Shown: positions 35,083-45,303 of the stretch, in pieces
Numbering within the stretch: position 1 is the first letter of the stretch
How the letters are laid out: every line of letters begins with the position of its first letter
Origin: Trichopria drosophilae
Taxonomy: Eukaryota; Arthropoda; Insecta; Hymenoptera; Diapriidae
Reading direction: 5' to 3'
Assembly (NCBI GenBank): GCA_030407085.1
Contig: CM059585.1
Coordinates: 1 to 64,000 of the forward strand
Length of the DNA: 64,000 nt
Notes under the pieces: model-generated
Database searches by the model: none
What the model saw: only the letters and a program-made list of their open reading frames with translations
Told to the model about the DNA's origin: nothing
Position numbers and translations under genes: made by a program

Positions 35083-37909
35083 ATTTTTAGAAGATCGCGT
35101 AACTATTCTAGATGAACCGAATGTTGATAGAGGATTCGTAAATAATTTTAAATCGAATAAAAATATGATGATTAGTAAATTGACTCATGTTACAATTAAT
35201 TCGCGGAATAAATGTTCAATGTGCACGGAGTCACATCCAATTTTTATTTGTCCAAAATTTCGTGAATTATCTGTGGCAGATCGAATAAAGGAGGTTAAAA
35301 GGTTTAAATTATGCTTTAACTGTCTTCGTGGTATTCATCAAACTCAAAGGTGTATAGCGGGAGGTTGCAAACGATGCAATAGCAAACACAATACATTGTT
35401 GCATTACGAGAATAACATGAGTCCGTCTACGTCCTCGCCAAATGTCGGGTCCAGTCCAATTGAAAAGAGTTGTAACATTGTGCAATCAAATGTGAAGGTT
35501 AATAACGAGGTGTTATTGGCTACTGCTATAGTCTATATCTGTAACAAAAATGGCATTGAACAGGAATGTAGAGTATTACTTGATAATGGGTCTCAGCCCA
35601 ACTTAATAACTGAACAGTTTGTTAAACGGTTAGGTATATCAAAATCTCGAGACAATGTAGCGCTTCAAGGAGTAGGGATGACTAATAATTGTACAGTATT
35701 AGGGTCTACATTTGTTCATATGAAATCGCGAATTAATGCCTTTAAAACAGATGTAGAATGTTTGGTTGTTGAAAACATAACATCTAAGCTACCGATTAAC
35801 AATATAAATATACATTCAATTCAAATCCCTGCAAATTTAACACTGGCAGACCCGACATTTAATGTATCGGGTCACATCGACATGTTAATAGGCGCTAGTA
35901 TTTTTTGGGATCTCTTGTGTGTCGGGCTAATTAAACTCGGTCGCAATTTACCAATGTTACAAAAGACCAAATTAGGATGGATCATGTCAGGACACATAGG
36001 TATTGGCAATGCACGAATTAGTTCGGGTTTTTCAATGTGTGGATGCGTAACAGTGGAACAGATTCATCAACAAATGGAAAGATTTTGGAAGGTCGAAGAC
36101 TTTCATCACCCAAAACAACTGTCACCAGTTGAAAAGGCGAGTGAAGATAGTTTCGTGAAGTCATATCGAAGACAAGACGATGGGAGAATCGTAACTCGGT
36201 TGCCGATTCGAATTGATGCTCCTCCGCTAGGCGACAATCGCGAGGCAGCCTTACGTCGGTTATATTCCATGGAACGGAAATTTAAACAATCACCAGAATT
36301 GCATAAGGAATACGTACAATTTATGCAACAATATCAAGAGTTAAATCATATGGAAATCATAAATGACGAGCTTACTCCAGCAACGCGTGTGCACTATTTG
36401 CCGCATCATGCGGTGTTCAAACCTGACAGTACAACGACTAAATTAAGAGTCGTTTTCGACGGATCATGTAAAACACAAACAGGTGTGTCTCTTAACGACA
36501 TCTTATTAGTTGGTCCCACTATTCAACAGGATCTAATCAGCATCGTGAGTCGGTTTCGACAATATCGCTATACATTGACTGGTGACATTGAGAAAATGTA
36601 TAGACAAATATTGATCGACGAACAGGATTGTGAATTACAGAGAATTGTATGGCGAGAAGCAGCACACTTACCAATTAAAGACTATAGGTTAAGGACAATG
36701 ACGTATGGATTGTCATCTTCGCCATTTGGAGCAGTAAGAAGTCTACGTCAAATCGCCGACGAAAATCATTCAGAATATTCCCGCGCTTGTGAGGTCATTA
36801 AGCGTGACTTTTATGTGGATGATTTACTCACTGGAGGGGATACTATCGATGAGGTGAAGGAACTAAAGGGAACTATATCGAAGGTCCTATCTTCATATGG
36901 ACTAGTTCTTCGCAAATGGGCGACAAATGATGTATCCATACTTCAGTCTTCATTGGAAACTAAAACGTTTAATAGCGATGAAAAAACAAAGGTGCTTGGC
37001 TTAATTTGGGATGCAAGAAAGGATGAATTTCGGTTCGAAATTAAGGAAACCAACTCACTGACGACTGTTACAAAACGATCAATTTTGTCAATTGTTTCAC
37101 AAATATTTGACCCGCTGGGATTAGTAGGACCAATTATTATCAGAGCCAAATTTATTTTACAAAGGTTATGGCAACTTAAGACATCGTGGGATGAATCACT
37201 TCCGGTCGACTTACATACGACTTGGATGAATTTTTATAAATCACTACATACGATTTCTAATATTTCGATCCCAAGACATGTGTTGTGCAGTCAGCCTGTT
37301 AGGGTTGAAATTCATGCATTCTGTGATGCTTCAGAGAAGGCGTATGGGGGGTGTATTTATCTGCGATCAATCGATATACAAGGAAATGTACAAATATCAT
37401 TATTATGCGCAAAGTCGAGGGTAGCACCGCTGAAAAGACAGACGATCCCAAAATTGGAACTCTGCGGAGCAGTCTTGATTTCGCAACTATGTGTCAAGAT
37501 GAAGGAATGTTTGGACGTGCAAGTCAATGATATAGTTTATTGGACAGACTCCATGATCGTACTGGCATGGATTCTAGGCGAGGCATATCGATGGAAAACT
37601 TTCGTTGCCAATCGAGTCATTGAAATTCAAGAGGTTACGGATCGTCTCAAATGGCGGTACGTGAATACAAACGACAATCCAGCTGATCTAATTTCACGCG
37701 GGGTTGAGCCTGAACAGTTGCAGCGATCAGATATTTGGTGGCACGGACCAAAATGGTTGCGTTTAAATGAAGATAAATGGCCAACTGTTGATAAGATACC
37801 ATCAGGAGATTTAAATATTCCGGAAGAAAAACCCAAGTATTGCAATCACTTCCAACCATGGTCAAGAAGTTTGAATTGTTTCAACAGATATCATCATGGC
37901 GGCGTCTAA
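35057..37909 (+). CDS. BEL/Pao pol: zinc knuckles, protease, RT, RNase H
   Basis: The open frame is 950 codons. Cys/His knuckles (CSMCTESHPIFIC, CFNCLRGIHQTQRC, CKRCNSKH) come first, then the DUF1758-type aspartic protease with LLDNGSQ, where N replaces the more usual S/T. The reverse transcriptase follows (LRVVFDGSCKT, GDIEKMYRQI, MTYGLSSSPF and catalytic FYVDDLL), then the Pao-type RNase H (HAFCDASEKAYG, IPKLELCGA, WTDSMIVLAWI). The listed start is simply the first ATG in this frame; the true product should begin in the gag frame. It ends at 37909, where integrase continues one frame back. Confidence 0.9.
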   Translation: MMRRFKTIEFLEDRVTILDEPNVDRGFVNNFKSNKNMMISKLTHVTINSRNKCSMCTESHPIFICPKFRELSVADRIKEVKRFKLCFNCLRGIHQTQRCIAGGCKRCNSKHNTLLHYENNMSPSTSSPNVGSSPIEKSCNIVQSNVKVNNEVLLATAIVYICNKNGIEQECRVLLDNGSQPNLITEQFVKRLGISKSRDNVALQGVGMTNNCTVLGSTFVHMKSRINAFKTDVECLVVENITSKLPINNINIHSIQIPANLTLADPTFNVSGHIDMLIGASIFWDLLCVGLIKLGRNLPMLQKTKLGWIMSGHIGIGNARISSGFSMCGCVTVEQIHQQMERFWKVEDFHHPKQLSPVEKASEDSFVKSYRRQDDGRIVTRLPIRIDAPPLGDNREAALRRLYSMERKFKQSPELHKEYVQFMQQYQELNHMEIINDELTPATRVHYLPHHAVFKPDSTTTKLRVVFDGSCKTQTGVSLNDILLVGPTIQQDLISIVSRFRQYRYTLTGDIEKMYRQILIDEQDCELQRIVWREAAHLPIKDYRLRTMTYGLSSSPFGAVRSLRQIADENHSEYSRACEVIKRDFYVDDLLTGGDTIDEVKELKGTISKVLSSYGLVLRKWATNDVSILQSSLETKTFNSDEKTKVLGLIWDARKDEFRFEIKETNSLTTVTKRSILSIVSQIFDPLGLVGPIIIRAKFILQRLWQLKTSWDESLPVDLHTTWMNFYKSLHTISNISIPRHVLCSQPVRVEIHAFCDASEKAYGGCIYLRSIDIQGNVQISLLCAKSRVAPLKRQTIPKLELCGAVLISQLCVKMKECLDVQVNDIVYWTDSMIVLAWILGEAYRWKTFVANRVIEIQEVTDRLKWRYVNTNDNPADLISRGVEPEQLQRSDIWWHGPKWLRLNEDKWPTVDKIPSGDLNIPEEKPKYCNHFQPWSRSLNCFNRYHHGGV

Positions 37910-39348
37910 GGAAGGTCATGGCTTACTGCCTACGTTTTGTGCACAACATACGACATAAAACATCACAACGAGCTGGGATGCTCACCGTTTCTGAAATTGA
38001 AGAATCGACTAAATACATAATTAAAAATGTACAGGAGGAAGAATTCCATATCGACATGGCAACATTGAAGAAAACCAACTCTGTGAGAACGCACAGTAAA
38101 CTTCTAAAATTGCATCCCTTCATTGACGAGTTCGGACTGATTCGTGTAGGCGGGCGTTTGAACAATGCCTCAATACCATATTCACAGAAGCATCCAATTC
38201 TTCTCCCGTCAAATCATTTTGTGACTGAATTAATTATTGCTCACGAACATTGTGTACAATTACATGCGGGGCCACAAACCACATTGGCGCATATTAGATT
38301 AAGATACTGGCCCATTCACGGACGCGAAACCGTGAAGAGAGTATTGAAAAAATGTATTAACTGTTTCCGTTTCAAACCAAAATGTATAACACAAATTATG
38401 GGCGATTTACCGACAAATCGGGTGTTAGTGAATCGGCCATTTTTTAATTGCGGCGTCGACTATGCTGGTCCGTTCCAGGTAAAACTGTCGAGAAACAGAA
38501 CCGAAAAGGCGTACTTAGCAGTATTTGTATGTTTCTCGTCAAGAGCGGTTCATCTAGAGGTAGTGAGTAATCTCAGTACGCCATCATTCTTGAATGCCTT
38601 AAAGAGGTTCATTGCTCGCCGAGGAAAATGCTCTACAATTTACTCGGATAACGGTTCGAACTTCATAGGAGCAAATAAAGAACTCAAGGAATTAGTTAAG
38701 TACTTTAAAACCCAACAACATCAAAAACAAGTTCATCAATACTTGCTTGATGTAGGTATCACGTGGAAATTCATACCGGCATATTCTCCACATATGGGAG
38801 GATTATGGGAGGCTGCAGTCAAGTCGGCAAAGGCTCATTTCACTAAAATCGTTCGTAATGTAATATTGACTTTTGAAGAGTTATATACAGTATTTGCACA
38901 AATTGAGGCGTGTCTTAATTCAAGACCACTGGTACCTCTATCTAACGATATTAACGACTTGACTGCCCTTACCCCTGGTCATTTCATAATCGGGCAGCCG
39001 ATGATTAAGATTCCGGAAGTCGACATACGTGAAACCCCTTCCAATCGCGTTACCCGATATCAGCTTTTAACACAATTAAAACAACAATTTTGGAGTCGCT
39101 GGTCTATTGAATATTTATCGCAATTACAGGAAAGAACGAAGTGGTCTCGCGAGAAAGATAATAATTTAACAGTCGGTAGCTTAGTTTTATTAAGGGATGA
39201 TAATGTCCCGCCCATGCAATGGCGGTACGATCGTATTTTGGAAATGATATCGGGTGGTGATGGAAGAGTTCGCGAGGTAAGGATTAAAACGAAAATGGGG
39301 GAAACGATGCGAAGCATCGCAAAAATCTGCCCTCTGCCATGTAATTAA
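37840..39348 (+). CDS. BEL/Pao integrase
   Basis: About 500 codons, overlapping the pol frame by 70 nt. An H2C2 zinc-binding region (HEHCVQLHAG ... CINCFRFKPKC) precedes the catalytic core with Asp in CGVDYAGPF, Asp in YSDNGSNF and Glu in GGLWEAAVKSA. The C-terminus (VGSLVLLRDDNVPP, WRYDRILEMI) is the DUF5641-type domain of BEL/Pao integrases. There is no good ATG at the start of this frame, so it depended on continuity with pol. A 1-nt deletion in 37845-37860 would restore the order; I only note the break. Confidence 0.9.
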   Translation: MQSLPTMVKKFELFQQISSWRRLRKVMAYCLRFVHNIRHKTSQRAGMLTVSEIEESTKYIIKNVQEEEFHIDMATLKKTNSVRTHSKLLKLHPFIDEFGLIRVGGRLNNASIPYSQKHPILLPSNHFVTELIIAHEHCVQLHAGPQTTLAHIRLRYWPIHGRETVKRVLKKCINCFRFKPKCITQIMGDLPTNRVLVNRPFFNCGVDYAGPFQVKLSRNRTEKAYLAVFVCFSSRAVHLEVVSNLSTPSFLNALKRFIARRGKCSTIYSDNGSNFIGANKELKELVKYFKTQQHQKQVHQYLLDVGITWKFIPAYSPHMGGLWEAAVKSAKAHFTKIVRNVILTFEELYTVFAQIEACLNSRPLVPLSNDINDLTALTPGHFIIGQPMIKIPEVDIRETPSNRVTRYQLLTQLKQQFWSRWSIEYLSQLQERTKWSREKDNNLTVGSLVLLRDDNVPPMQWRYDRILEMISGGDGRVREVRIKTKMGETMRSIAKICPLPCN

Positions 39349-39438
39349 GATATTTGAGTAATGTATCGCCATGCGTCAAGGTCTGCGTGTTTTTGTGAAT
39401 ATAATATGTTGAAGCTAAAGCTGTCAAGGTGGGCGGCA

Positions 39439-39706
39439 TGTTAACGTGAAAATGGACGAATGTATTTACATTGTGTGAAGCGACATGTATGTGTACATAT
39501 GTGTGTATCTGTTGATTCGCGAGAGGGGGAAGAAGTTTATGGGTAATCGAGCGTCGCGGTCAATATTGGAACACACACTCGTTACAACTGTACGATCGAT
39601 AACATTCTTGGCTGGAATACACACAATTATATTAAAGGAAACCTGTGCATCTATTTTAATCGTGTCTTCACCCATCCTACCATAAAATACGAATAATCAA
39701 ACAACA
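39439..39706 (+). repeat. 3' LTR of the BEL/Pao element
   Basis: 268 bp, no difference seen from the 5' LTR. A short purine-rich tract (AAGGTGGGCGGCA, 39426-39438) precedes it and may prime plus-strand synthesis. Confidence 0.95.
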
Positions 39707-39888
39707 GGTTTATTGGCTCAATTGAATATTACATAGCCATAATACATAGAGAGGCGCCTTTAGAGCGCCCTAGTTCAAGCCGAATCTTACATAACTACTT
39801 CTTAACCTAACCGCGGGAGATTCGAATTCTAACAAGATTGTATACATTATATGATATTTGTCAGTGGTTTATAATATTTTTGTACACC

Positions 39889-40773
39889 TTAAATATTTCG
39901 ATTTATAGACATTATAAATTTAACTATACTATTGAAAATATTCATATTATATAAAGTTAAGAAGGACGTCAGGGAGAAGGGTCCATATTTTACTTCACTA
40001 CGGATCACTTTAAACGTATCCGCTCTTTCACGTTCATGTAACCTACAACTCCAGAAAACATGGTCGATAGAGTCTTCCTCTACCTCACATACACATAGTA
40101 CTGACTCGGTAATGTTTTTCCTGAACAGACTGGAGTTTAGCGATGAATGATTACTCCTTAGTCTATTTACCGGCACAATCGCTTTCCTAGGTAAATCATA
40201 GTCATGGAACCATGGTTTCCTCTTCTGCCCATAGAAATTATAAAAAAAAAATTTACCTTTTGTCTTTCCTGTGTTAACAATGTCCGATTCATTCTCCTCT
40301 TTGCATTGGATCCTGAATGTAGAGAACACATCAGAAACCGGAATGGGCATATTTACTAAGTACCCATTACACGCGCCGAATTTGGCGTTCTCATCAGCCT
40401 TCTCATTCCCTATTATCCCCACATGAGCGGGAACCCACGTTAATCGTATTTCTAAACCTAAATGTCTTGCGAAAGCTAGTTTGTGCTTGATTTCCTCTAT
40501 AGGGGGTGAGGTCCCTATACCATTCCTATTACTTATTGCCTTCAAGGCACTCTCAGAATCTGAAAATGCTATAGACCTTTTTCTCTTATGCTCGACAATC
40601 TTATCTATAGCTTTACTAAGAGCCGCGCACTCCGCAGTAAATATGGATGCGAGGTCTGGGATTTCATACAGACTGCAGTACTCCGGATCAGCGCTCCAAT
40701 TTGCGAACCCTGTGCTATATTGATTCTCCTTAGACAATATTTTAGACCCATCTGTATATACATGTAAGATATC
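39889..40773 (-). pseudogene. Non-LTR copy C: RNase H and C-terminus
   Basis: The frame runs from YTDGSKILSKENQYS through an RNase H fold: FTAECAALSKAI, SIAFSDSESALKAI and WVPAHVGIIGNEKADENAK give the catalytic D-E-D-H/D pattern. A C-terminal region with a Cys/His cluster follows (CVCEVEEDSIDHVFWSC). This portion is intact at its 3' side and is cut at its 5' side by the CXC element at 40774. The 3' UTR is 39712-39888. Confidence 0.85.
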
Positions 40774-42417
40774 TTCCGATTAGACCAGTCAAATTAAACA
40801 TTTTTTTTCGAAAAAGGAAAAAATTGTTAACAGGGATATATTATAGTTGGAAATTGTAAAATCGGGCGTAATAATTGTAAAAAAAATAAATGCGTCAGCA
40901 GAAATGTTTCGGGGGTGATTCGAGGGGGTAAAAAGGGGTCAACTATGCATTATTGCGGGTTTCAGCGAAATTTGAAGTCTGAGAGAAAAGTGTACCATAG
41001 AGAAGTTGTAGATAAACAAAAAATCTACAAGTTTTGTTTATATAAATTTTGTACATAACCTCAAAATAACCGAGAAAAATCCTAAAAACTGTTTTTTCCG
41101 TTTTTTTATTTTTCATTTCCACAAAAAAAAATTTATTTTGAGGAATCTTGGTGAAAACATACCTTTTGGTTTTCTAAACATCCACAAATTTTTTCAGATA
41201 AGAATATTCAGGGGTTTCCGAGATATTCACGTTTTTCACAAAAAAAAAGTATTTTTCAAATGAAATTTGTCCTTCAGGGAATTGTCGCATCGACTTGATA
41301 AGGGCTTAATTTCTTCGTTTTTGCTTATACTTTTTTAGTAAATAAAAAAAATCAGTAGTCTCCATTTAATAACACGCTCAAAAATTGGGAAATCCAAAAA
41401 TTGACTTTGTCAAGAATCAGGGGTTGATGGAAAATGTCTATAATTTATTGAAATTTGTAAATAATTTTGACAAACTGATTACACCATTAAATGTTACGAA
41501 GAAAAATACAATTAGTATAGGTAGGAGGAAGCAACGAGTTTCATTTTATTGTTCAATTTTCAAAAATTACATATTGACGTTCAAAATTAATAAATACTTG
41601 ATACTAAACAAGTTTTCGTTTTTTTAGAACATGTGTTTCTTCATTTTCTACGTCATCAACACATTCGCAGGTTTCTTCATTATTGCTCGGATATTCTTCA
41701 GATTCTTCGGAGAACTTGTTTTCTGAAGTTAATAAAAGGCCACGCTGCTCGATTTCAAATATCTTCTGATTCTTGTAAATCGTCTAAAATTTGTTCAATA
41801 TTCATGCAATTGCCTAAACTGTGACATTTTGTACATAAATCAGTACATCGAAGTCCATGTTTTCGACAGTCACATCTGTTGCTTTCGCAACTGGTTTCGC
41901 AGCTACAAGAAATGATTTTTAATAATTCTTCAGGTATAAGTAAGTCTCCGGTAGAACGTGGCACAAGAATTTTTGAACGGTCTACTATCACTTCTTTCCA
42001 ACCCCACTTTGTTGATGTTTTCACCAAGATTCGTCAAAATACATTTTTTTTTTTGTGAAAATGAAAAATAAAAAACGGAAAAAACAGTTTTTAGCATTTT
42101 TCTCGGTTATTTTGAGGTTATGTACAAAATTTATATAAACAAAACTTGTAGATTTTATGTTTATCTACAACTTCTCTATTGTACACTTTTCTCTCAGACT
42201 TCAATTTTCGCTGAAAACCGCAATAATGCATAGTTGACCCCTTTTTACCCCCCTCGAATCACCCCCGAAACATTCCTGCTGATGCATTTATGTTTTTTAC
42301 AATCATTATGCCCCATTTTACAATCATTATGCCCCATTTTACAATTTTCAACTATAATATCTCTGTTAACAATTTTTTCCTTCTCAAAGTGTAATTTGAC
42401 TGGTCTAGATATCGGAA
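40774..42417. mobile_element. Inverted-repeat DNA element carrying a CXC-like ORF
   Basis: Long inverted arms (about 40774-41120 and 42040-42417) start TTCCGAT(ATC)TAGACCAGTC on both sides and stay similar for over 300 bp, including TAGTTGACCCCTTTTTACCC. A tandem duplication of CAATCATTATGCCCCATTTTA lies in the right arm. The centre holds a Cys-rich coding fragment on -. The element interrupts non-LTR copy C between RT linker and RNase H. The superfamily is not recognised, and the target duplication is unclear. Confidence 0.75.
41755..42027 (-). CDS. CXC-like Cys-rich protein fragment of a DNA transposon
   Basis: 90 codons: WGWKEVIVDRSKILVPRST, then IPEELLKIISCSCETSC, NRCDCRKHGLRCTDLC and CHSLGNC. 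The tryptophan-led strand followed by this cysteine pattern resembles the tesmin/TSO1 CXC-like tail that I associate with insect transposon-derived proteins. In another frame just after the stop, 41750-41590 encodes an acidic stretch ending in a basic KKRKL, so the original C-terminus probably continued there. Nothing resembling a catalytic domain was found in the element, so it is an internally deleted derivative. Confidence 0.55.
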   Translation of the reverse strand: MVKTSTKWGWKEVIVDRSKILVPRSTGDLLIPEELLKIISCSCETSCESNRCDCRKHGLRCTDLCTKCHSLGNCMNIEQILDDLQESEDI

Positions 42418-43303
42418 ATCTGCATTCAAATTCTTTATTTGGGCTACTAGAATTGCTAATTTCTCTACCACAAATGAGATCTACGTCTATATTGGAAAAT
42501 TGCTCCATAAATTTACCTTGATATTTCACATGCCTATCTGTTCTAATAATTAAATCTGATAAATGCCATATTTTCTGGAAACATTGAACCAATAGAGATT
42601 TTTTAAAATTATTTTCGTTTATGAAATTTTCCGCCGATTCCACAATATTTTCGATGCTTATTATAGTATTATTATTATTATAGGACATGCATTTTAGTGT
42701 GTATTTGTAACCTAGTTCTTTAAATCTGTACTTTAACAAGGGGATTTTCGATTCAGCCGTTATAACGTTGATCGGAGTACTGTCCCTATATCCCATAATG
42801 CATCTGATAGCCGTATTTTGAACCTTCTGCATCTTATACAAATCATCCTCAGAACAAGGCGAGATAAGATATCCACCATATTCCAACCTCGACCGCACCT
42901 CACCAAGTTGTACGTAGACAACTAATTATTCTCAAAGCTGATTTTCCCCTTCCGACAGCATAATTAATATGTTTCTTCCAATTTAATCTTCGATCTAAAA
43001 ACATCCGTAAAAATTTCGCCTTATCTGACTCTCCCACCCGTGTGTTGCTGATGTTGACACTTAGGTTCCTGTTTGACTTCCTATTCCCCAAACCGAACAC
43101 TACCATGACGCATTTTTCAGGCGCAATTTGCAAGCCTCTACTATCTAAATCGTTGACTATTTTATTAGCTTCCTTTCCTAAGATATCGACTTTACTCTGA
43201 ATATTAGCCTCCTTGTTCCGAACATACAGTACTATGTCGTCGGCAAATTCTAAAATTTTTATTTCGGGATTGATTTGTTTTTCTAGTTTTCGTGTGTAAA
43301 TCG
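42418..43303 (-). pseudogene. Non-LTR copy C: RT palm end, thumb and linker
   Basis: 43303-43135 encodes YTRKLEKQINPEIKILEFAD followed by DIVLY, with the catalytic FADD. The thumb follows in 43133-42900 (PEKCVMVVFGL, FLGMFLD-like FLRMFLDRRLNWKKHINY), and the linker to RNase H in 42898-42418 (RLEYGGYL, KMQKVQNTAIRCIMGY). One frame change occurs near 42900. The segment is bounded by the SINE on one side and the CXC element on the other. Confidence 0.8.
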
Positions 43304-43786
43304 TGAATAAATAGTCGGCGTGATGGTCGTGCGGGCTAAGGCGTCAGTCTTAGTCCGCCCGAACTGAGCGTCGCGAAGGGCCCGAGTTCGAATCCCCGTC
43401 CTGCAATTTTCTCTGCTTATGTCCAGTGTGGAATAACCGGGGAACTTTGCTGGGCGAAGGTACGAATTTGGGACCGCTGCCGACCCCCGTCGGCAGTTAT
43501 CGGTACCGTCAGCGTCTTATCCGCGGTCGGTACGTCGTGGGTCTTATCTCGGATAAAGAGGGGATAAGCCCCGCGTCGTACTCGCTAAGGCACAGACCGC
43601 CGAATCTGCTGGTGGTACCGATATTGGGGAGGGGGGACTGGCTCTGGGTGGGTGCTGTGTGTGCCTATAGTTCTGTCTTGTACTGTCTGTCTCTGTCCTG
43701 TACCTCTCCACCCGAGAGCCGACCCGCAAATAGACAAATCGTCATTAACGCGGGGGAAATAACCTGTCCTTTGTCCTTGTCCTTGT
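43304..43786 (+). mobile_element. tRNA-derived SINE
   Basis: GC-rich 483-bp insertion. Its head resembles a class II (Leu-like) tRNA, with box A-like TGGTCGTGCGG (43324-43334) and box B GTTCGAATCCC (43386-43396). The tail is a short (TTGTCC)n run at about 43765-43786. CGTGTGTAAATCG is duplicated at 43291-43303 and 43787-43799, a 13-bp target duplication, and removing the insertion restores the RT reading of copy C. The middle (about 43420-43760) is tRNA-unrelated. Confidence 0.8.
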
Positions 43787-44055
43787 CGTGTGTAAATCGC
43801 ATACAACAGAGGGCTCAGGGCACTCCCCTGAGGTAACCCCTTTTCTAAAATTCTGTTGACCGGACCCATGTCTGTACTAAAGGTAACAATGCGTTCCCAG
43901 ATCAGGTTTTTAACGAAGGCACAGATTTGTTTCGGAACTCTGAGTTCAATTAGCTCATCGATCAAAATATCCGGTATAACGTTATCATAAGCTCCCCTAA
44001 TATCGACAAATAATGCTGGAGTTTCTCCTTTTGGAAGAAACCATTCTGGATATCG
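43787..44055 (-). pseudogene. Non-LTR copy C: RT palm
   Basis: Reads KGETPALFVDIRGAYDNVIP, then ELRVPKQICAFVKNLI, and KGLPQGSALSPLLYAIYT: the first catalytic Asp motif (VDIRGAYD) and the PQGSxLSPLL motif. It continues directly into YTRKLEKQ across the SINE. Confidence 0.85.
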
Positions 44056-44169
44056 GTTGTGATCCCGTATGGAAAAAATCAACGGTAATCTAACGTAATT
44101 CACCGTACGATTTTGACACATTTCGGTACGTCTGTATAGAATTATGTACGGTGAGGTACGTTTACGTAC

Positions 44170-44426
44170 TGTAACGGGACTAGGGCCGCAGTAATAAACA
44201 ACACATGTAAAATTTCAAAAGAATTTATTAAATGATCGAGACTTACAGATTAACTTATCCTATGCGAATTTCCCAATGGGCACTTTACTCTATAACTAAC
44301 TGTAAGTTTAGCGGTTTGTTCGCGCGCACAACACTAACTAGACTTATTGCGGGGCCGCGTTACGCAGAACGCGTCGCCCCCACTCTTACTCTCTCTCTCT
44401 CTCTCTCTCTGTAACGGTCCGTTACA
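44170..44426 (-). repeat. 3' LTR of Gypsy element 2
   Basis: 257 bp, including a (CT)n run near 44390-44410. The same as the copy at 50109-50365. Confidence 0.95.
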
Positions 44427-44440
44427 CCCCCCCCTCTCTT
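44427..44440 (-). other. Polypurine tract of Gypsy element 2
   Basis: On the - strand AAGAGAGGGGGGGG abuts the 3' LTR, the expected position and composition for the plus-strand primer. Confidence 0.75.
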
Positions 44441-44454
44441 CGGCCTCTCTCTCT

Positions 44455-44592
44455 CTGTGTGCGTGCGTGCGTGCGTGCGTGGGTGTGTGTGTGTGTGTGT
44501 GCGTGTGCGTGTGCGTGTGTGTGTGTGCGTGTGCGTGTGTGTGTGTGTGCGTTTGTGTGTGTGTGGGCGTGGGTGCGCGTGTGTGTGGGTGT

Positions 44593-44645
<53 letters not shown>
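44455..44645. repeat. Long TG/GTGC microsatellite inside Gypsy element 2
   Basis: About 190 bp of (TG)n with GTGC and GTGGG variants between the third frame and the purine tract. Probably grew after, or within, the element lineage. Confidence 0.9.
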
Positions 44646-44649
<4 letters not shown>

Positions 44650-45303
44650 AGTTCTCTCCAGTCTATCAAATCTGCTTCGATTTCTTTTTGTTCTGTCATG
44701 TCTAGTTTTATTTTAAAGATGTTTATGTCGTCTTCTGCCGTTGTGTTGTGTATTTCGTTTTGTGTATTTGTGTTCGTAATTGTGAAAATTTCTTTTATTT
44801 CTTCGTAGTTTTTGTTTGTCTTTTGTTCGTTTTCTTCCGTGTCAAAGTCTATGAGTTTGAAGTATGGTTCTGTATTGTATAATTGTCTTAGTCTTTGTAT
44901 GTTGCTGTGTTTTTGTTCTTTTTTGGTTGGTGTTTGTGTTTTATGTTTGTTGCAGTGTATGCAGTTTTCTGGGTGTCCTTCGTGTAATTTGTTTAATTGT
45001 TCCGGTGTTAGTTTTTGGTGTGTTGTCGTTATTTTTTGTGTAAATTGTTGTTGTGTTGATTTTTTTTTGTATTTGTGTTTTTGTTGTATTTTGTTGGTGT
45101 TTTTGTTTTTGTGTGTTTGTGTATAGTGTGGCGTTTGGTGGGCCTCTTGGCGTTGGTAGGAGGCCTGGCCTTCCCAACTTTGGGTAGAGGTGTCTGTTCG
45201 GAGGTATTGCCGGGGTCGGTAGCAAACCTTTCCTTTGTTTTTCCATTTTTCCTGTAATGAAATTATTTATGTTAGGTATGGTTTGAGGTCTTTTATTGCC
45301 CAT
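44646..45303 (-). CDS. Unassigned third ORF of Gypsy element 2 (broken or shifted)
   Basis: An ATG at 45303, overlapping the pol end by 37 nt, opens a proline- and asparagine-rich frame ([31 protein letters not shown]) to 44941. In another frame, open from about 45130 to a stop at 44646, follows a more protein-like stretch: [24 protein letters not shown], then [20 protein letters not shown], ending in DLIDWREL. A run of nine T at 45060-45068 could be the site of an indel. No signal peptide or membrane segment is visible, so it does not look like an envelope gene. The A/C-rich composition keeps all frames open, so its reality needs comparison with other copies. Confidence 0.4.

Larger units (their letters stand above)
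33283..39706 (+). mobile_element. BEL/Pao LTR retrotransposon
   Basis: Two 268-bp LTRs (TGTTAACGTG...CAAACAACA) that look identical flank gag, pol and integrase frames. GGTTT occurs immediately outside both ends (33278-33282 and 39707-39711), a 5-bp target duplication. A primer site sits 2 nt after the 5' LTR. The coding part is complete in content but broken in frame at two points. It inserted into, or right at, the 3' end of the old non-LTR element C, whose AATAAACC sequence abuts it. Confidence 0.95.

Noticed and set aside
43320..43410. A functional tRNA-Leu gene
   Set aside because: The tRNA-like head continues into a long unrelated body with a simple tail and a 13-bp target duplication, so it is a SINE.
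44347..45257. Val/Cys-rich + strand frames over the TG tract and beyond
   Set aside because: Low-complexity translations of the microsatellite and of antisense Gypsy 2 sequence.
44646..45303. Envelope gene making Gypsy 2 an errantivirus-like element
   Set aside because: The downstream frame is short, has no signal peptide, transmembrane segment or cleavage motif.
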